DNA from: Hyperoodon ampullatus
Taxonomy: Eukaryota > Chordata > Mammalia > Artiodactyla > Ziphiidae
NCBI GenBank assembly: GCA_949752795.1
Contig: CATKHW010000386.1
Location: 1-64,000, forward strand
Reading direction: 5' to 3'
Length of the DNA: 64,000 bases
The notes beneath the pieces are model-generated. The model worked only from the letters and a program-made list of their open reading frames with translations. It was not told the origin of the DNA and ran no database searches. A program made the translations under genes and the position numbers. The stretch's first letter is position 1, and each line of letters starts with the position of its first letter. Shown here piece by piece: positions 13,173 through 27,325 of this stretch.

Positions 13173-14064
13173 CAAGCAAGCGGGCAATGCAAATCTGCAC
13201 TACAAAGAAGTATCACTTCCCACCAGTCAAAAGGGACATCCACAAAATGTGTAAAAACCAGAAAGGCAAGACAGGCCCTGGAGAACAAGGAGCCTTGTTA
13301 TGCTGATGGGCGGGATGTAAATTGCCAACTGCCTCTCTGGAGGAGTGCATTGTGTTCCCTAAAACCAGTAAAGAACAGAGCTACAGAGCCAAGGGCACTT
13401 CCAGTCTAGGGAATATACCTTGGGAAAACTGAAAATCAATAAGACAGAGCCACCCCAAAATTTAGGGCTGCAGTGCTTACAAGGACCTCAACTTGGGTAC
13501 ACCTTAAATATCCCAGGAAATATAAAAATGGTTCAAAAAATTGTGGTACTTACGTACGATGGAATATCCCTCAGCCATGGAATCAATGTCATAAGACCAG
13601 TAGCAGCAAAATGGGTGGATTCAGGTACGATGATTCTAAGTGAAATAAGTCACAGAGAAAAAGAAACTTATCATAAGATATCACTTATGAAGATCCTGTA
13701 AACATGGCTACACTTGAACTGAGTTAGGAAAGAGAACAGAGTCTCACATTTAGAAAACACTCTTATGCCTGCTTAAGGGGGAAGGAGAGGTTGGATGATG
13801 CATAAAACCACAGTTTGATATAAGCACAGGTACTGTTCCAAAAACCAACTATGGAATAGACAAGACCTACACCCTCCTCAGTGAAAGGGACTCAAAACCC
13901 CATATTTCCCGCAGAGGAATATATCTGACTAGTGAGAATCTTAAAACCTATGGATTGATATGTGTCCGTAAGGGAATCAAGTGTGTCTAGACTGGCATAA
14001 TCATGGCAGCGAGAATCAGCTCAAACCCACTATAAAAAGGAATTTCAAAAACAAAACAAAAAAA

Positions 14065-15802
14065 CTGGGAAATTCTTTACAATTCCTTCAGGGTCCCTGA
14101 TGAAACCTGGAATGACCCTATCTACAATGACATCTGGATGTGGCATAAGGAGGGACACTTGGGACTGAGACGATTGGTGAGATTGGGTGAGCAAATGCAG
14201 ACCCTTTAAAGCAATAATGCATGGCACCCATTCCATGGGTCCCAACTCTCCAGGTTGAAGGGAATATTACTACAGCTATAACATGTACGGGAATCCTAGA
14301 GAACGGACACACTGTGAATACGAAAGGTTTCTAAAACTCAACGAAGGGTGCCTCTCCTGGTGCTCCAGTTTGACTTTCCATCTGTTTTACTATCACCTCC
14401 CAACTTGGAGGGACAGCCCCTTTAACCTCCTGGTTCGCACAGGTTGCCAATTTGGCAGAGGATGAAAGGGAAGAGGGAGAACCAATGAGAGAGTAGCTGT
14501 TAGGCATTTGGACGGGCACATATCACTGTAATTTCCCGGCAGGAAGAAATATTAACCAAAGTCTCAGCCCCCCACCGGGAACCAGCATAGGTCCTGAACC
14601 AAAATTTTGGACTTGCGGTCAGCTCACCAAAAACGAGTTGAAATATGGGGCTCAGGGGCACAGCAATTCACAAACTGGCCAAGTAATAAAGGACAACTAT
14701 CGTCCAAAAATCTGTTGAGGTAAGGCAACGAGGCGGACTTGAAAACGAGGCAGAATAGCAGGAAACAGATTTCAAGAGGTACGTTGGAATCGCCTTTAAA
14801 GCACAGGAAGAGGGGCACAACTTCGACAATGATGCACTTGGCCAAAAAGGGCGTATGCGTTTTCTCCTGAATATATTCAGGAGAAAAAGCATACGCCCTT
14901 TTTGGCCAAGCAAGGAAGCGGGCAATGCAAATCTGCACTACAAAGAAGTATCACTTCCCAGCAGTCAAAAGGGACATCCACGAAATGTGTAAAAACCAGA
15001 AAAGCAAGACAGGCCCTGGAGAACAGGGAGCCTTGTTATGCTGATGGGCGGGATGTAAATTGCCAACTGCCTCTCTGGAGGAGTACATTGTGTTCCCTAA
15101 AACAAGTAAAGAAGAGAGCTACAGAGCCAAGGGCACTTCCAGTCTAGGGAATATACCTTGGGAAAACTGAAAATCAATAAGACAGAGCCACCCCAAAATT
15201 TAGGGCTGCACTGCTTACAAGGACCTCAACTTGGGTACACCTTAAATATCCCAGGAAATATAAAAATGGTTAAAAAATTGTGGTACTTACGTACGATGGA
15301 TTATCCCTCAGCCATGAAATCAATGTCATAAGACCAGTAGCAGCAAAATGGGTGGATGCAGGTACGATGATTCTAATTGAAATAAGTCACACAGAAAAAT
15401 AAACTTATCATAAGATATCACTTATGAATATCCTGTAAACATGGCTACACTTGAACTGAGTTAAGAAAGAGAACAGTGTCTCACATTTAGAAAACACTCT
15501 TATGCCTGCTTAAGGGGGAAGGAGAGGTGGGGTGATGCATAAAAGCAGAGTTTGATATAAGCACAGGTACCGTTCCAAAAATCAAATATGGAATAGACAA
15601 GACCTACACCTTCCTCAGTGAAAGGGACTCAAAACCCCATATTTCCCGCAGAGGAATATATCTGACTAGTAAGAATCTTAAAACCTATGTATTGATATGT
15701 CTCCATAAGGGAATCAAGTGTATCTAGACTGGCATAAACATGGCAGCGAGAATCAGCTCAAACCCACTATAAAAAGGAATTTCAAAAACAAAACAACAAA
15801 AA
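14065..15802 (+). repeat. Satellite unit 9
   Basis: 1738 bp, T class. Paralogous to unit 34 (offset about 43,457 bp, 25 units): both end with GATGGATTATCC, TGGATGCAGG and an ACAGAAAAATAAAC stop. A one-base loss in ATGGTTAAAAAATTG further breaks its ORF2 tail. Confidence 0.96.
14837..14910. repeat. Palindrome, unit 9
   Basis: A single change at 52 (C to A). The left arm is intact. Confidence 0.95.
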
Positions 15803-17541
15803 CTGGGAAATTCTTTACAATTCCTTCAGCGTCTCTGATGAAACCTGTAATGACCCTATCTACAATGACAGCTAGATGTGGCATATGGCTGGACATTTGG
15901 GACTGAGAGGATTGGTGAGATTGGGTGAGCAAATGCAGACCCTTTAAAGCAATAATGCATGGCACCCATTCCATGGGTCCTAACTCTCCCGGTTGAAGGG
16001 AATATTACTACAGTTATAACATGTACGGGAAACCTAGAGAACGGACACACTGTGAATACGAAAGGTTTCTAAAACTCAACGAATTATCCCTCTCCTGGTG
16101 CTCCGGTTTGACTTTCCACCTGCTTTACTATCAACCTCCCAACTTTTAGAGACAGCCCCTTTAACCTCCTGGTTCGCACAGGTTGCCAATTTGGCAGAGG
16201 ATGAAAGGGAAGAGGGAGAACCAATGAGAGAGTAGCTGTTAGGCATTTGGACGGGCACATATCACTGTAATTTCCCGGCAGGAAGAAGAATTAACCAAAG
16301 TCTCAGCCCCCCACCGGGAACCAGCATAGGTCCTGTACCAAAATTTTGGACTTGCGGTCAGCTCACCAAAAACGAGTTGAAAAATGGAGCTCAGGGTTAC
16401 AGCAATTCACAAACTGGCCGAGTAAAAAAGGACAACTATCGTCCAAAAATCTGTTGAGGGAAGGCAACTAGGCGGACTTGAAAGCGAGGCAGAATAGCAG
16501 GAAACAGATTTCAAGAGGTACGTTGGAATCGCCTTTAAAGCACAGGAAGAGGGGCACAACTTCGACAATGATGCACTTGGCCAAAAAGGGCGTATGCGTT
16601 TTCTCCTGAATATATTCAGGAGAAAACGCATACGCCCTTTTTGGCCAAGCAAGCAAGCGGGCAATGCAAATCTGCACTACAAAGAAGTATCACTTCCCAC
16701 CGGTCAAAAGGGACATCCACAAAATGTGTAAAAACCAGAAAGGCAAGACAGGCCCTGGAGAACAGGGAGCCTTGTTTTGCTGATGGGCGGGATGTAAATT
16801 GCCAACTGCCTCTCTGGAGGAGTGCATTGTGTTCCCTAAAACAAGTAAACAACAGAGCTACAGAGCCAAGGGCACTTCCAGTCTAGGGAATATACCTGGG
16901 AAAAACTGAAAATCAATAAGACAGAGCCACCCCAAAATTTTGGGCTGCACTGCTTACAAGGACCTCAACTTGGGTACACCTTAAATATCCCAGGAAATAT
17001 AAAAATGGTTCAAAAAATTGTGGTACTTACGTACGATAGAATATCCCTCAGCCATGAAATCAATGTCATAAGACCACTAGCAGCAAAATGGGTGGATTCA
17101 GCTACGATGATTCTAAGTGAAATAAGTCACACAGAAAAATAAACTTATCATAAGATATCACTTATGAAGATCCTGTAAACATGGCTACACTTGAACTGAG
17201 TTAGGAAAGAGAACAGTGTCTCACATTTAGAAAACACTCTTATGCCTGCTTAAGGGGGAAGGAGAGGTGGGGTGATGCATAAAACCAGAGTTTGATATAA
17301 GCACAGGTACCGTTCCAAAAACCAACTATGGAATAGACAAGACCTACACCTTCCTCAGTGAAAGGGACTCAAAACCCCATATTTCCCGCAGAGGAATATA
17401 TCTGACTAGTAAGAATCTTAAAACCTATGTATTGATATGTCTCCGTAAGGGAATCAAGTGTGTCTAGACTGGGATAAATATGGCAGCGAGAATCAGCTCA
17501 AACCCACTATAAAAAGGAATTTCAAAATCAAAACAAAAAAA
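15803..17541 (+). repeat. Satellite unit 10
   Basis: 1739 bp, T class, with a perfect palindrome. Its 5' part shares AGCTAGATGTGGCATATGG with unit 35. The usual CCTTGGGAAAACTG is CCTGGGAAAAACTG at 16896, and the ORF2 tail ends early at AAAATAAAC. Confidence 0.96.
16576..16649. repeat. Palindrome, unit 10 (perfect)
   Basis: All 37 pairs intact with no spacer. Confidence 0.98.
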
Positions 17542-19278
17542 CTGGGAAATTCTTTACAATTCCTTCATGGTCAATGATGAAACCTGGAATGACCCTATCT
17601 ACAACGACAGCTGGATATGGCATAAGGCTGGACACTTGGGACTGAGGGGATTGGTGAGATTGGGTGAGCAAATGCAGACCCTTTAAAGCAATAATGCATG
17701 GCACCCATTCCATGGGTCCCAACTCTCCAGGTTGAAGGGAATATTACTACAGTTATAACATGTACGGGAAACCTAGAGAACGGACACACTGTGAATACGA
17801 AAGGTTTCTAAAACTCAACGAATAATCCCTCTCCTGGTGCTTCGGTTTGACTTTCCACCTGCTTTACTATCAACCTCCCAACTTGGAGAGACAGCCCCTT
17901 TAACCTCCTGTTTCGCACAGGTTGCCAATTTGGCAGAGGATGAAAGGGAAGAGGGAGAACCAATGAGAGAGTAGCTGTTAGGCATTTGGACGGGCACATA
18001 TCACTGTAATTTCCCAGCAGGAAGAAGAATTAACCAAAGTCTCAGCCCCCCACCGGGAACCAGCATAGGTCCTGAACCAAAATTTTGGACTTGCGGTCAG
18101 CACACCAAAAACGAGTTGAAAAATGGAGCTCAGGGGCACAGCAATACACAAACTGGCCGAGTAATAAAGGACATTTATCGTCAAAAATCTGTTGAGGGAA
18201 CGCAACGAGGCGGACTTTAAGGCGAGGCAGAATAGCAGGAAACAGATTTCAAGAGGAACGTTGGAATCGCCTTTAAAGCACAGGAAGAGGGGCACAACTT
18301 CGACAATGATGCACTTGACCAAAAAGGGCGTATGCGTTTTCTCCTAAATATATTCAGCAGAAAACGCATATGCCCTTTTTGACCTAGCAAGCAAAGGGCA
18401 ATACAAATCTGCACTACAAAGAAGTATCACCTCCCACCGGTCAAAAGGGACATCCACAAAATGTGTAAAAACCAGAAAGGCAAGACAGGCCCTGGAGAAC
18501 CGGGAGACTTGTTATGCTGATGGGCGGGATGTAAATTGCCAACTGCCTCTCTGGAGGAGTGCATTGTGTTCCCTAAAACAAGTAAACAACAGAGCTACAG
18601 AGCCAAGGGCACTTCCAGTCTAGGGAATATACCTTGGGAAAACTGAAAATCAATAAGACAAAGCCACCCCAAAATTTAGGGCTGCACTGCTTACAAGGAC
18701 CTCAACTTGGGTACACCTTAAATATCCCAGGAAATATAAAAATGCTTCAAAAAATTGTGGTACTTATGTACGATGGAATATCCCTCAGCCATGAAATCAA
18801 TGTCATAAGACGAGTAGCAGCAAAATGGGTGGATTCAGGTACGATGATTCTAAGTGAATTATGTCACACAGAAAAATAAACTTATCATAAGATATCACTT
18901 ATGAAGATCCTGTAAACATGGCTACACTTGAACTGAGTTAGGAAAGAGAACAGTGTCTCACATTTAGAAAACACTCTTATGCCTGCTTAAGGGGGAAGGA
19001 GAGGTGGGGTGATGCATAAAACCAGAGTTTGATATAAGCATAGGTACCGTTCCAAAAACCAACTATGGAATAGAAAAGACGTACACCTTCCTCAGTGAAA
19101 GGGACTCAAAACCCCATATTTCCCGCAGAGGAATATATCTGACTAGTAAGAATCTTAAAACCTAGGTATTGATATGTCTCTGTAAGGGAATCAAGTGTGT
19201 CTAGACTGGCATAAACATGGCAGCGAGAATCAGCTCAAACCCACTATAAAAAGGAATTTCAAAAACAAAACAAAAAAA
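17542..19278 (+). repeat. Satellite unit 11
   Basis: 1737 bp, T class. Nearly the same as unit 7 through the palindrome. Its 3' part (GACGAGTAGC, GATATAAGCATAGG, AAAAGACGTAC) instead matches unit 13, two units downstream. Confidence 0.96.
18314..18387. repeat. Palindrome, unit 11
   Basis: The unit 7 pattern (5, 45, 58, 69, 72) plus 33 (G to A) at the centre. Confidence 0.92.
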
Positions 19279-21017
19279 CTGGGAAATTCTTTACAATTCC
19301 TTCAGGGTCTCTGATGAAACCTGGAATGACCCTATCTACAACGACAGCTGGATGTGGCATAAGGCTGGACACTTGGGACTGACAGGATTGGTGAGATTGG
19401 GTGAGCAAATGCAGACCCTTTAAAGCAATAATGCATGGCACCCATTCCATGGGTCCCAACTCTCCAGGTTGAAGGGAATATTACTACAGTTATAACATGT
19501 ACGGGAAACATAGAGAACGGACAAACTGTGAATACGAAAGGTTTCTAAAACTCAACGAATAGTCCCTCTCCTGGTGCTCCGGTTTGACTTTCCATCTTCT
19601 TTACTATCAACCTCCCAACTTGGAGAGACAGCCCCTTTAACCTCCTGGTTCGCACAGGTTGCCAATTTGGCAGAGGATGAAAGGGAAGTGGGAGAACCAA
19701 TGAGATAGTAGCTGTTAGGCATTTGGACGGGCATATATCACTCTAACTTCCCGGCAGGAAGAAGAATTAACCAAAGTCTCAGCCCCCCACCGGGAACCAG
19801 CACAGTTCCTGAACCAAAATTTTGGACTTGCGGTCAGCTCACCAAAAACGAGTTGAAAAATGGAGCTCAGGGGCACAGCAATTCACAAACTGGCCGAGTA
19901 ATAAAGGACAACTATCGTCCAAAAATCTGTTGAGGGAAGGCAACTATGCGGACTTGAAAGCGAGGCAGAATAGCAGGAAACAGATTTCAAGAGGTACATT
20001 GGAATCGCCTTTAAAGCACAGGAAGAGGGGCACAACTTCGACAATGATGCACTTGGCCAAAAAGGGCGTATGCGTTTTCTCCTGAATATATTCAGGAGAA
20101 AACGCATACGCCCTTTTTGGCCAAGCAAGCAAGCGGGCAATGCAAATCTGCACTACAAAGAAGTATCACTTCCCACCGGTCAAAAGGGACATCCACAAAA
20201 TGTGTAAAAACCAGAAAGGCAAGACAGGCCCTGGAGAACAGGGAGCCTTGTTATGCTGATGGGCGGCATGTAAATTGCCAACTGCCTCTCTGGAGGAGTG
20301 CCTTGTGTTCCCTAAAACAAGTAAACAACAGAGCTACAGAGCCAAGGGCACTTCCAGTCTAGGGAATATACTTTGGGAAAACTGAAAATCAATAAGACAG
20401 AGCCACCCCAAAATTTAGGGCTGCACTGCTTACAAGGACCTCAACTTGGGTACACCTTAAATATCCAAGGAAATATAAAAATGGTTCAAAAAATTGTGGT
20501 ACTTACGTACGATGGAATATCCCTCAGCCATGAAATCAATGTCATAAGACCAGTAGCAGCAAAATGGGTGGATTCAGGTACGATGATTCTAAGTGAAATA
20601 AGTCACACAGAAAAAGTAACTTATCATAAGATATCACTTATGAAGATCCTGTAAACATGGCTACACTTGAACTGAGTTAGGAAAGAGAACAGTGTCTCAC
20701 ATTTAGAAAACACTCTTATGCCTGCTTAAGGGGGAAGGAGAGGTGGGGTGATGCATAAAACCAGAGTTTGATATAAGCACAGGTACCGTTCCAAAAACCA
20801 ACTATGGAATAGACAAGACCTACACCTTCCTCAGTGAAAGGGACTCAAAACCCCATATTTGCCGCAGAGGAATATATCTGACTAGTAAGAATCTTAAAAC
20901 CTATGTATTGATATGTCTCCGTAAGGGAATCAAGTGTGTCTAGACTGGCATAAACATGGCAGCGAGAATCAGCTCAAACCCACTATAAAAAGGAATTTCA
21001 AAAACAAAACAAAAAAA
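19279..21017 (+). repeat. Satellite unit 12
   Basis: 1739 bp, T class, with a perfect palindrome. Its 5' half matches unit 14 at an offset of 3477 bp (two units), with shared GGGACTGACAGG, GGGAAACATAG and CAGCACAGTTCC. Confidence 0.96.
20052..20125. repeat. Palindrome, unit 12 (perfect)
   Basis: All 37 pairs intact with no spacer. Confidence 0.98.
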
Positions 21018-22755
21018 CTGGGAAATTCTTTACAATTCCTTCAGGGTCAATGATGAAACCTGGAATGACCCTATCTACAACGACAGCTGGATATGGCATA
21101 AGGCTGGACACTTGGGACTGAGGGGATTGGTGAGATTGGGTGAGCAAATGCAGACCCTTTAAAGCAATAATGCATGGCACCCATTCCATGGGTCCCAACT
21201 CTCCAGGTTGAAGTTAATATTACTACAGTTATAACATGTACGGGAAACCTAGAGAACGGAAACAGTGTGAATACGAAAGGTTTCTAAAACTCAACGAATA
21301 GTCCCTCTCCTGGTGCTCCGGTTTGACTTTCCACCTGCTTTACTATCAACCTCCCAACTTGGAGAGACAGCCCCTTTAACCTCCTGTTTCGCACAGGTTG
21401 CCAATTTGGCAGAGGATGAAAGGGAAGAGGGAGAACCAATGAGAGAGTAGCTGTTAGGCATTTGGACGGGCACATATCACTGTAATTTCCCGGCAGGAAG
21501 AAGAATTAACCAAAGTCTCAGCCCCCCACCGGGAACCAGCATAGGTCCTGAACCAAAATTTTGGACTTGCGGTCAGCACACCAAAAAGGAGTTGAAAAAT
21601 GGATCTCAGGGGCACAGCAATAAACAAACTGGCCGAGTAATAAAGGACAATTATCGTCAAAAATCTGTTGAGGGAATGCAACGAGGCGGACTTGAAAGCG
21701 AGGCAGAATAGCAGGAAACAGATTTCAAGAGGTACGTTGGAATCGCCTTTAAAGCACAGGAAGAGGGGCACAACTTCGACAATGATGCACTTGACCAAAA
21801 AGGGCGTATGTGTTTTCTCCTGAATATATTCAGGAGAAAACGCAAACGCCCTTTTTGGCCAAGCAAGCAAGCGGGCAATGCAAATCTGCACTACAAAGAA
21901 GTATCACCTCCCACCGGTCAAAAGGGACATCCACAAAATGTGTAAAAACCAGAAAGGCAAGACAGGACCTGGAGAACAGGGAGCCTTGTTATGCTGATGG
22001 GCGGGATGTAAATTGCCAACTGCCTCTCTGGAGGAGTGCATTGTGTTCCCTAAAACAAGTAAACAACAGAGCTACAGAGCCAAGGGCACTTCCAGTCTAG
22101 GGAATATACCTTGCGAAAACTGAAAATCAATAAGACAGAGCCACCCCAAAATTTAGGGCTGCACTGCTTACAACGACCTCAACTTGGGTACACCTTAAAT
22201 ATTCCAGGAAATATAAAAATGGTTCAAAAAATTGTGGTACTTACGTACGATGGAATATCCCTCAGCCATGAAATCAATGTCATAAGACGAGTAGCAGCAA
22301 AATGGGTGGATTCAGGTACGATGATTCTAAGTGAAATATGTCACACAGAAAAAGAAACTTATCATAAGATATCACTTATGAAGATCCTGTAAACATGGCT
22401 ACACTTGAACTGAGTTAGGAAAGAGAACAGTGTCTCACATTTAGAAAACACTCTTATGCCTGCTTAAGGGGGAAGGAGAGGTGGGGTGATGCATAAAACC
22501 AGAGTTTGATATAAGCATAGGTACCGTTCCAAAAACCAACTATGGATTATAAAAGACGTACACCTTCCTCAGTGAAAGGGACTCAAAACCACATATTTCC
22601 CACAGAGGAATATATCTGAGTAGTAAGAATCTTAAAACCTATGTATTGATATGTCTCTGTAAGGGAATCAATTGTGTCTAGACTGGCATAAACATGGCAG
22701 CGAGAATCAGCTCAAACCCACTATAAAAAGGAATTTCAAAAACAAAACAAAAAAA
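21018..22755 (+). repeat. Satellite unit 13
   Basis: 1738 bp, T class. The 5' part resembles units 7 and 11 (GGATATGGCATAAGG, TTGACC in the left palindrome arm). The 3' part pairs with unit 11. Together with unit 14 it repeats the unit 11-12 pair. Confidence 0.96.
21790..21863. repeat. Palindrome, unit 13
   Basis: Changes at 5 (G to A, as in units 7 and 11), 22 (C to T) and 56 (T to A). Confidence 0.94.
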
Positions 22756-24493
22756 CTGGGAAATTCTTATAATTCCTTCAGGGTCTCTGATGAATCCTGG
22801 AATGACCCTATCTACAACGACAGCTGGATGTGGCATAAGGCTGGACACTTGGGACTGACAGGATTGGTGAGATTGGGTGAGCAAATGCAGACCCTTTAAA
22901 GCAATAATGCATGGCACCCATTCCATGGGTCCCAACTCTACAGGTTGAAGGGAATATTACTACAGTTATAACATGTACGGGAAACATAGAGAACGGACAA
23001 ACTGTGAATACGAAAGGTTTCTAAAACTCAACGAATAGTCCCTCTCCTGGTGCTCCGGTTTGACTTTCCATCTTCTTTACTATCAACCTCCCAACTTGGA
23101 GAGACAGCCCCTTTAACCTCCGGGTTCGCACAGGTTGCCAATTTGGCAGAGGATGAAAGGGAAGTGGGAGAACCCATGAGAGAGTAGCTGTTAGGCATTT
23201 GGACGGTCACATATCACTCTAACTTCCCGGCAGGAAGAAGAATTAACCAAAGTCTCAGCCCCCCACCGGGAACCAGCACAGTTCCTGAACCAAAATTTTG
23301 GACTTGCGGTCCGCTCAACAAAAACGAGTTGAAAAATGGAGCTCAGGGGCACAGCAATTCACAAACTGGCCGAGTAATAAAGGACAACTATCGTCCAAAA
23401 TTCTGTTGAGGGAAGGCAACGAGGCGGACTTGAAAGCGAGGCAGAATAGCAGGAAACAGATTTCAAGAGGTACGCTGGAATCGCCTTTAAAGCACAGGAA
23501 GAGGGGCACAACTTCGACAATGATGCACTTGGCCAAAAAGGGCATATGCGTTTTCTCCTGAATATATTCAGGAGAAAACGCATACGCCCTTTTTGGCCAA
23601 GCAAGCAAGCAGGCAATGCAACTCTGCACTACAAAGAGGTATCACTTCCCACCGGTCAAAGGGGACATCCACAAAATGTGTAAAAACCAGACTGGCAAGA
23701 CAGGCCCTGGAGAACAGGGAGCATTGTTATGCTGATGGGCGGGATGTAAATTGCCAACTGCCTCTCTGGAGGAGTGCATTGTGTTCCCTAAAACAAGTAA
23801 AGAACAGAGCTACAGAGCCAAGGGCACTTCCAGTCTAGGGAATATACCTTGGGAAAACTGAAAATCAATAAGACAGAGCCACCCCAAAATTTAGGGCTGC
23901 ACTGCTTACAAGGACCTCAACTTGGGTACACCTTAAATATCCCAGGAAATATAAAAATGGTTCAAAAAATTGTGGTACTTACGTACGATGGAATATCCTT
24001 CAGCCATGAAATCAATCTCATAAGACCAGTAGCAGCAAAATGGGTGGATTCAGGTACGATGATTCTAAGTGAAATAAGTCACAGAGAAAAAGAAACTTAT
24101 CATAAGATATCACTTATGAAGATCTTGTAATCATGGCTACACTTGAACTGAGTTAGGAAAGAGAACAGTGTCTCACATTTAGAAAACACACTTATGCCTG
24201 CTTAAGTGGGAAGGAGAGGTGGGGTGATGCATAAAACCAGAGTTTGATATAAGCACAAGTACCATTCCAAAAACCAACTATGGAATAGACAAGACCTACA
24301 CCTTCCTCAGTGAAAGGGACTCAAACCCCCATATTTCCCGCAGAGGAATATATCTGACTAGTAAGAATCTTAAAACCTATGTATTGATATGTCTCCGTAA
24401 GGGAATCAAGTGTGTCTAGACTGGCATAAACATGGCAGCGAGAATCAGCTCAAACCCACGATAAAAAGGAATTTCAAAAACAAAACAAAAAAA
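22756..24493 (+). repeat. Satellite unit 14
   Basis: 1738 bp, T class. The 5' half is close to unit 12. The palindrome has a single change at arm position 17. The ORF2 tail frame is open at 23849-24130. Confidence 0.96.
23528..23601. repeat. Palindrome, unit 14
   Basis: A single change at 17 (G to A). Confidence 0.95.
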
Positions 24494-26230
24494 CTGGGAA
24501 ATTCTTTACAATTCCTTCAGGGTCTCTGATGAAACCTGGAATGACCCTATCTACAACGACAGCTGGATGTGGCATAAGGCTGGACACTTGGGACTGACAG
24601 GATTGGTGAGATTGGGTGAGCAAATGCAGACCCTTTAAAGCAATAATGCATGGCACACATTCCATGGGTCCCAACTCTCCAGGTTGAAGGGAATATTACT
24701 ACAGTTATAACTTGTACGGGAAACCTAGAGAACGGACACACTGTGAATACGAAAGGTTTCTAAACCTCAACGAATACTCCCTCTCCTCGTGCTCCAGTTT
24801 GACTTTCCATCTGCTTTACTATCAACCTCCCAACTTGGAGAGACAGCCCCTTTAACCTCCTGGTTCGCACAGGTTGCCAATTTGGCAGAGGATGAAAGGG
24901 AAGAGGGAGAACCAATGAGAGAGTAGCTGTTAGGCATTTGGACGGGCACATATCACAGTAATTTCCCGGCAGGAAGAAGAATTAATCAAAGTCTCAGCCG
25001 CCCACCGGGAACCAGCATAGTTCCTGAACCAAAATTTTGGACTTGCGGTCAGCTCACCAAAAACGAGTTGAAAAATGGAGCTCAGGGGCACAGCAATACA
25101 CAAACTGGCCGATTAATAAAGGGCAACTATCATCCAAAAATCTGTTGAGGGAAGGCAACGAGGCGGACTTGAAAGCGAGGCAGAATAGCAGGAAACAGAT
25201 TTCAAGAGGTACGTTGGAATCGCCTTTAAAGCACAGGAAGAGGGGCACAACTTCGACAATGATGCACTTGGCCAAAAAGGCGTATGCGTTTTCTCCGGAA
25301 TATATTCAGGAGAAAAGGCATACGCCCTTTTTGGCCAAGCAAGCAAGCGGGCAATGCAAATCGGCACTACAAAGAAGTATCACTTCCCACCGGTCAAAAG
25401 GGACATCCACAAAATGTGTAAAATCAAGAAAGGCAAGACAGGCCCTGGAGAACAGGGAGCCCTGTTATGCTGATGGGCGGCATGTACATTGCCAACTGCC
25501 TCTCTGGAGGAGTACATTGTGTTCCCAAAACAAGTAAACAACAGAGCTACAGAGCCAAGGGCACTTCCAGTCTAGGGAATATACGTTGGGAAAACTGAAA
25601 ATCAATAAGACAGAGCCACACCAAAATTTACGGCTGCACTGCTTACAAGGACCTCAAATTGGGTACACCTGAAATATCCCAGGAAATATAAAAATGCTTC
25701 AAAAAATTGTGGTACTTACGTACGATGGAATATCCCTCAGCCATGAAATCAATGTCATAAGACCAGTAGCAGCAAAATGGGTGGATTCAGGTACGATGAT
25801 TCTAAGTGAAATAAGTTACAGAGAAAAAGAAACTTATCATAAGATATCACTTATGAAGATCCTGTAAACATGGCTACACTTGAACTGAGTTAGGAAAGAG
25901 ATCAGTGTCTCACATTTAGAAAACACTCTTATGCCTGATTAAGGGGGAAGGAGAGGTGGGGTGATGCATAAAACCAGAGTTTGATATAAGCACAGGTACC
26001 GTTCCAAAAACCAACTATGGAATAGACAAGACCTACACCTTCCTCAGTGAAAGGGACTCAAAACCCCATATTTCCCGCAGAGGAATATATCTGACTAGTA
26101 AGAATCTTAAAACTTATGTATTGATATGTCTCCGTAAGGGAATCAAGTGTGTCTAGACTGGCTGAAACATGGCAGCGAGAATCAGCTCAAACCCACTATA
26201 AAAAGCAATTTCAAAAACAAAGCAAAAAAA
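24494..26230 (+). repeat. Satellite unit 15
   Basis: 1737 bp, T class. One G is missing from the left palindrome arm and the central stop is lost (TGAATA to GGAATA). This joins two frames into the longest open frame of the window, 166 codons (25037-25537). I treat it as an accident of decay. Confidence 0.96.
25267..25339. repeat. Palindrome, unit 15 (one base deleted)
   Basis: 73 bp. One G is lost from the GGG run of the left arm, with changes at 32 (T to G) and 52 (C to G). Confidence 0.93.
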
Positions 26231-27004
26231 CTGGGAAATTCTTTACAATTACTTCAGGGTCAATGATGAAACCTGGAATGACCCTATCTACAAAGACAGC
26301 TGGATATGGCAAAAGGCTGGACACTTGGGACTGAGGGGATTGGTGAGATTGGGTGAGCAAATGCAGACCCTTTAAAGCAATAATGCATGGCACCCATTCC
26401 ATGGGTCCCAACTCTCCAGGTTGAAGGGAATATTACTACAGCTATAACATGTACGGGAAACCTAGAGAACGGACACACTGTGAATACGAAAGGTTTCTAA
26501 AACTCAACGAATAGTCCCTCTCCTGGTGCTCCGGTTTTGACTTTCCATCTGCTTTACTATCAACCTCCCAACTTGGAGAGACAGACCTTTTTACCTCCTG
26601 GTTCACACAGGTTGCCAATTTGGCAGAGGATGAAAGGGAAGAGGGAGAACCAATGAGAGAGTAGCTGATAGGCATTTGGACGGGCACATATCACTGTAAT
26701 TTCCCGGCCGGAAGAAGAATTAACCAAAGTCTCAGCCACCCACCGGGAACCAGTATAGGTCCTGAACCAAAATTTTGGACTTGCGGTCAGCTCACCTAAA
26801 ACGAGTTGAAAAATGGAGCTCAGGGGCACAGCAATTCACAAACTGGCCGAGTAATAAAGGACAACTATCGTCCAAAAATCTGTTGAGGGAAGGCAAGGAG
26901 GCGGACTTGAAAGCGAGGCAGAATAGCAGGAAACAGATTTCAAGAGGTATGTTGGAATCGCCTTTAAAGCACAGGAAGAGGGGCACAACTTCGACAATGA
27001 TGCA

Positions 27005-27078
27005 CTTGGCCAAATGGGGCGTATGCGTTTTCTCCTGAATATATTCAGTAGAAAACGCATACGACCTTTTTGGCCAAG
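27005..27078. repeat. Palindrome, unit 16
   Basis: Changes at 11, 12, 45 and 60. None are matched. Confidence 0.93.
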
Positions 27079-27325
27079 CAAGCAAGCGGGCAATGCAAAT
27101 CTGCACTACAAAGAAGTATCACTTCCCACCGGTCAAAAGGGACATCCACAAAATGTGTAAAAACCGGAAAGGCAAGACAGGCCCTGGAGAACAGGGAGCC
27201 TTGTTATGCTGATGGGCGGGATGTAAATTGCCAACTGCCTCTCTGGAGGAGTGCATTGTGTTCCCTAAAACAAGTAAACAACAGAGCTACAGAGTCAAGG
27301 GAACTTCCAGTCTAGGGAATATACC

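Larger units (their letters stand above)
12327..14064 (+). repeat. Satellite unit 8
   Basis: 1738 bp, T class. It has GGTCCCTGATG, ACATCTGGATG and ACGAAGGGTCC, shared with units 9, 28, 31 and 34. Its 3' third, with CCCATTTTGG in the palindrome and GGCTGCAGTGC, resembles the 3' third of unit 33. Confidence 0.96.
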
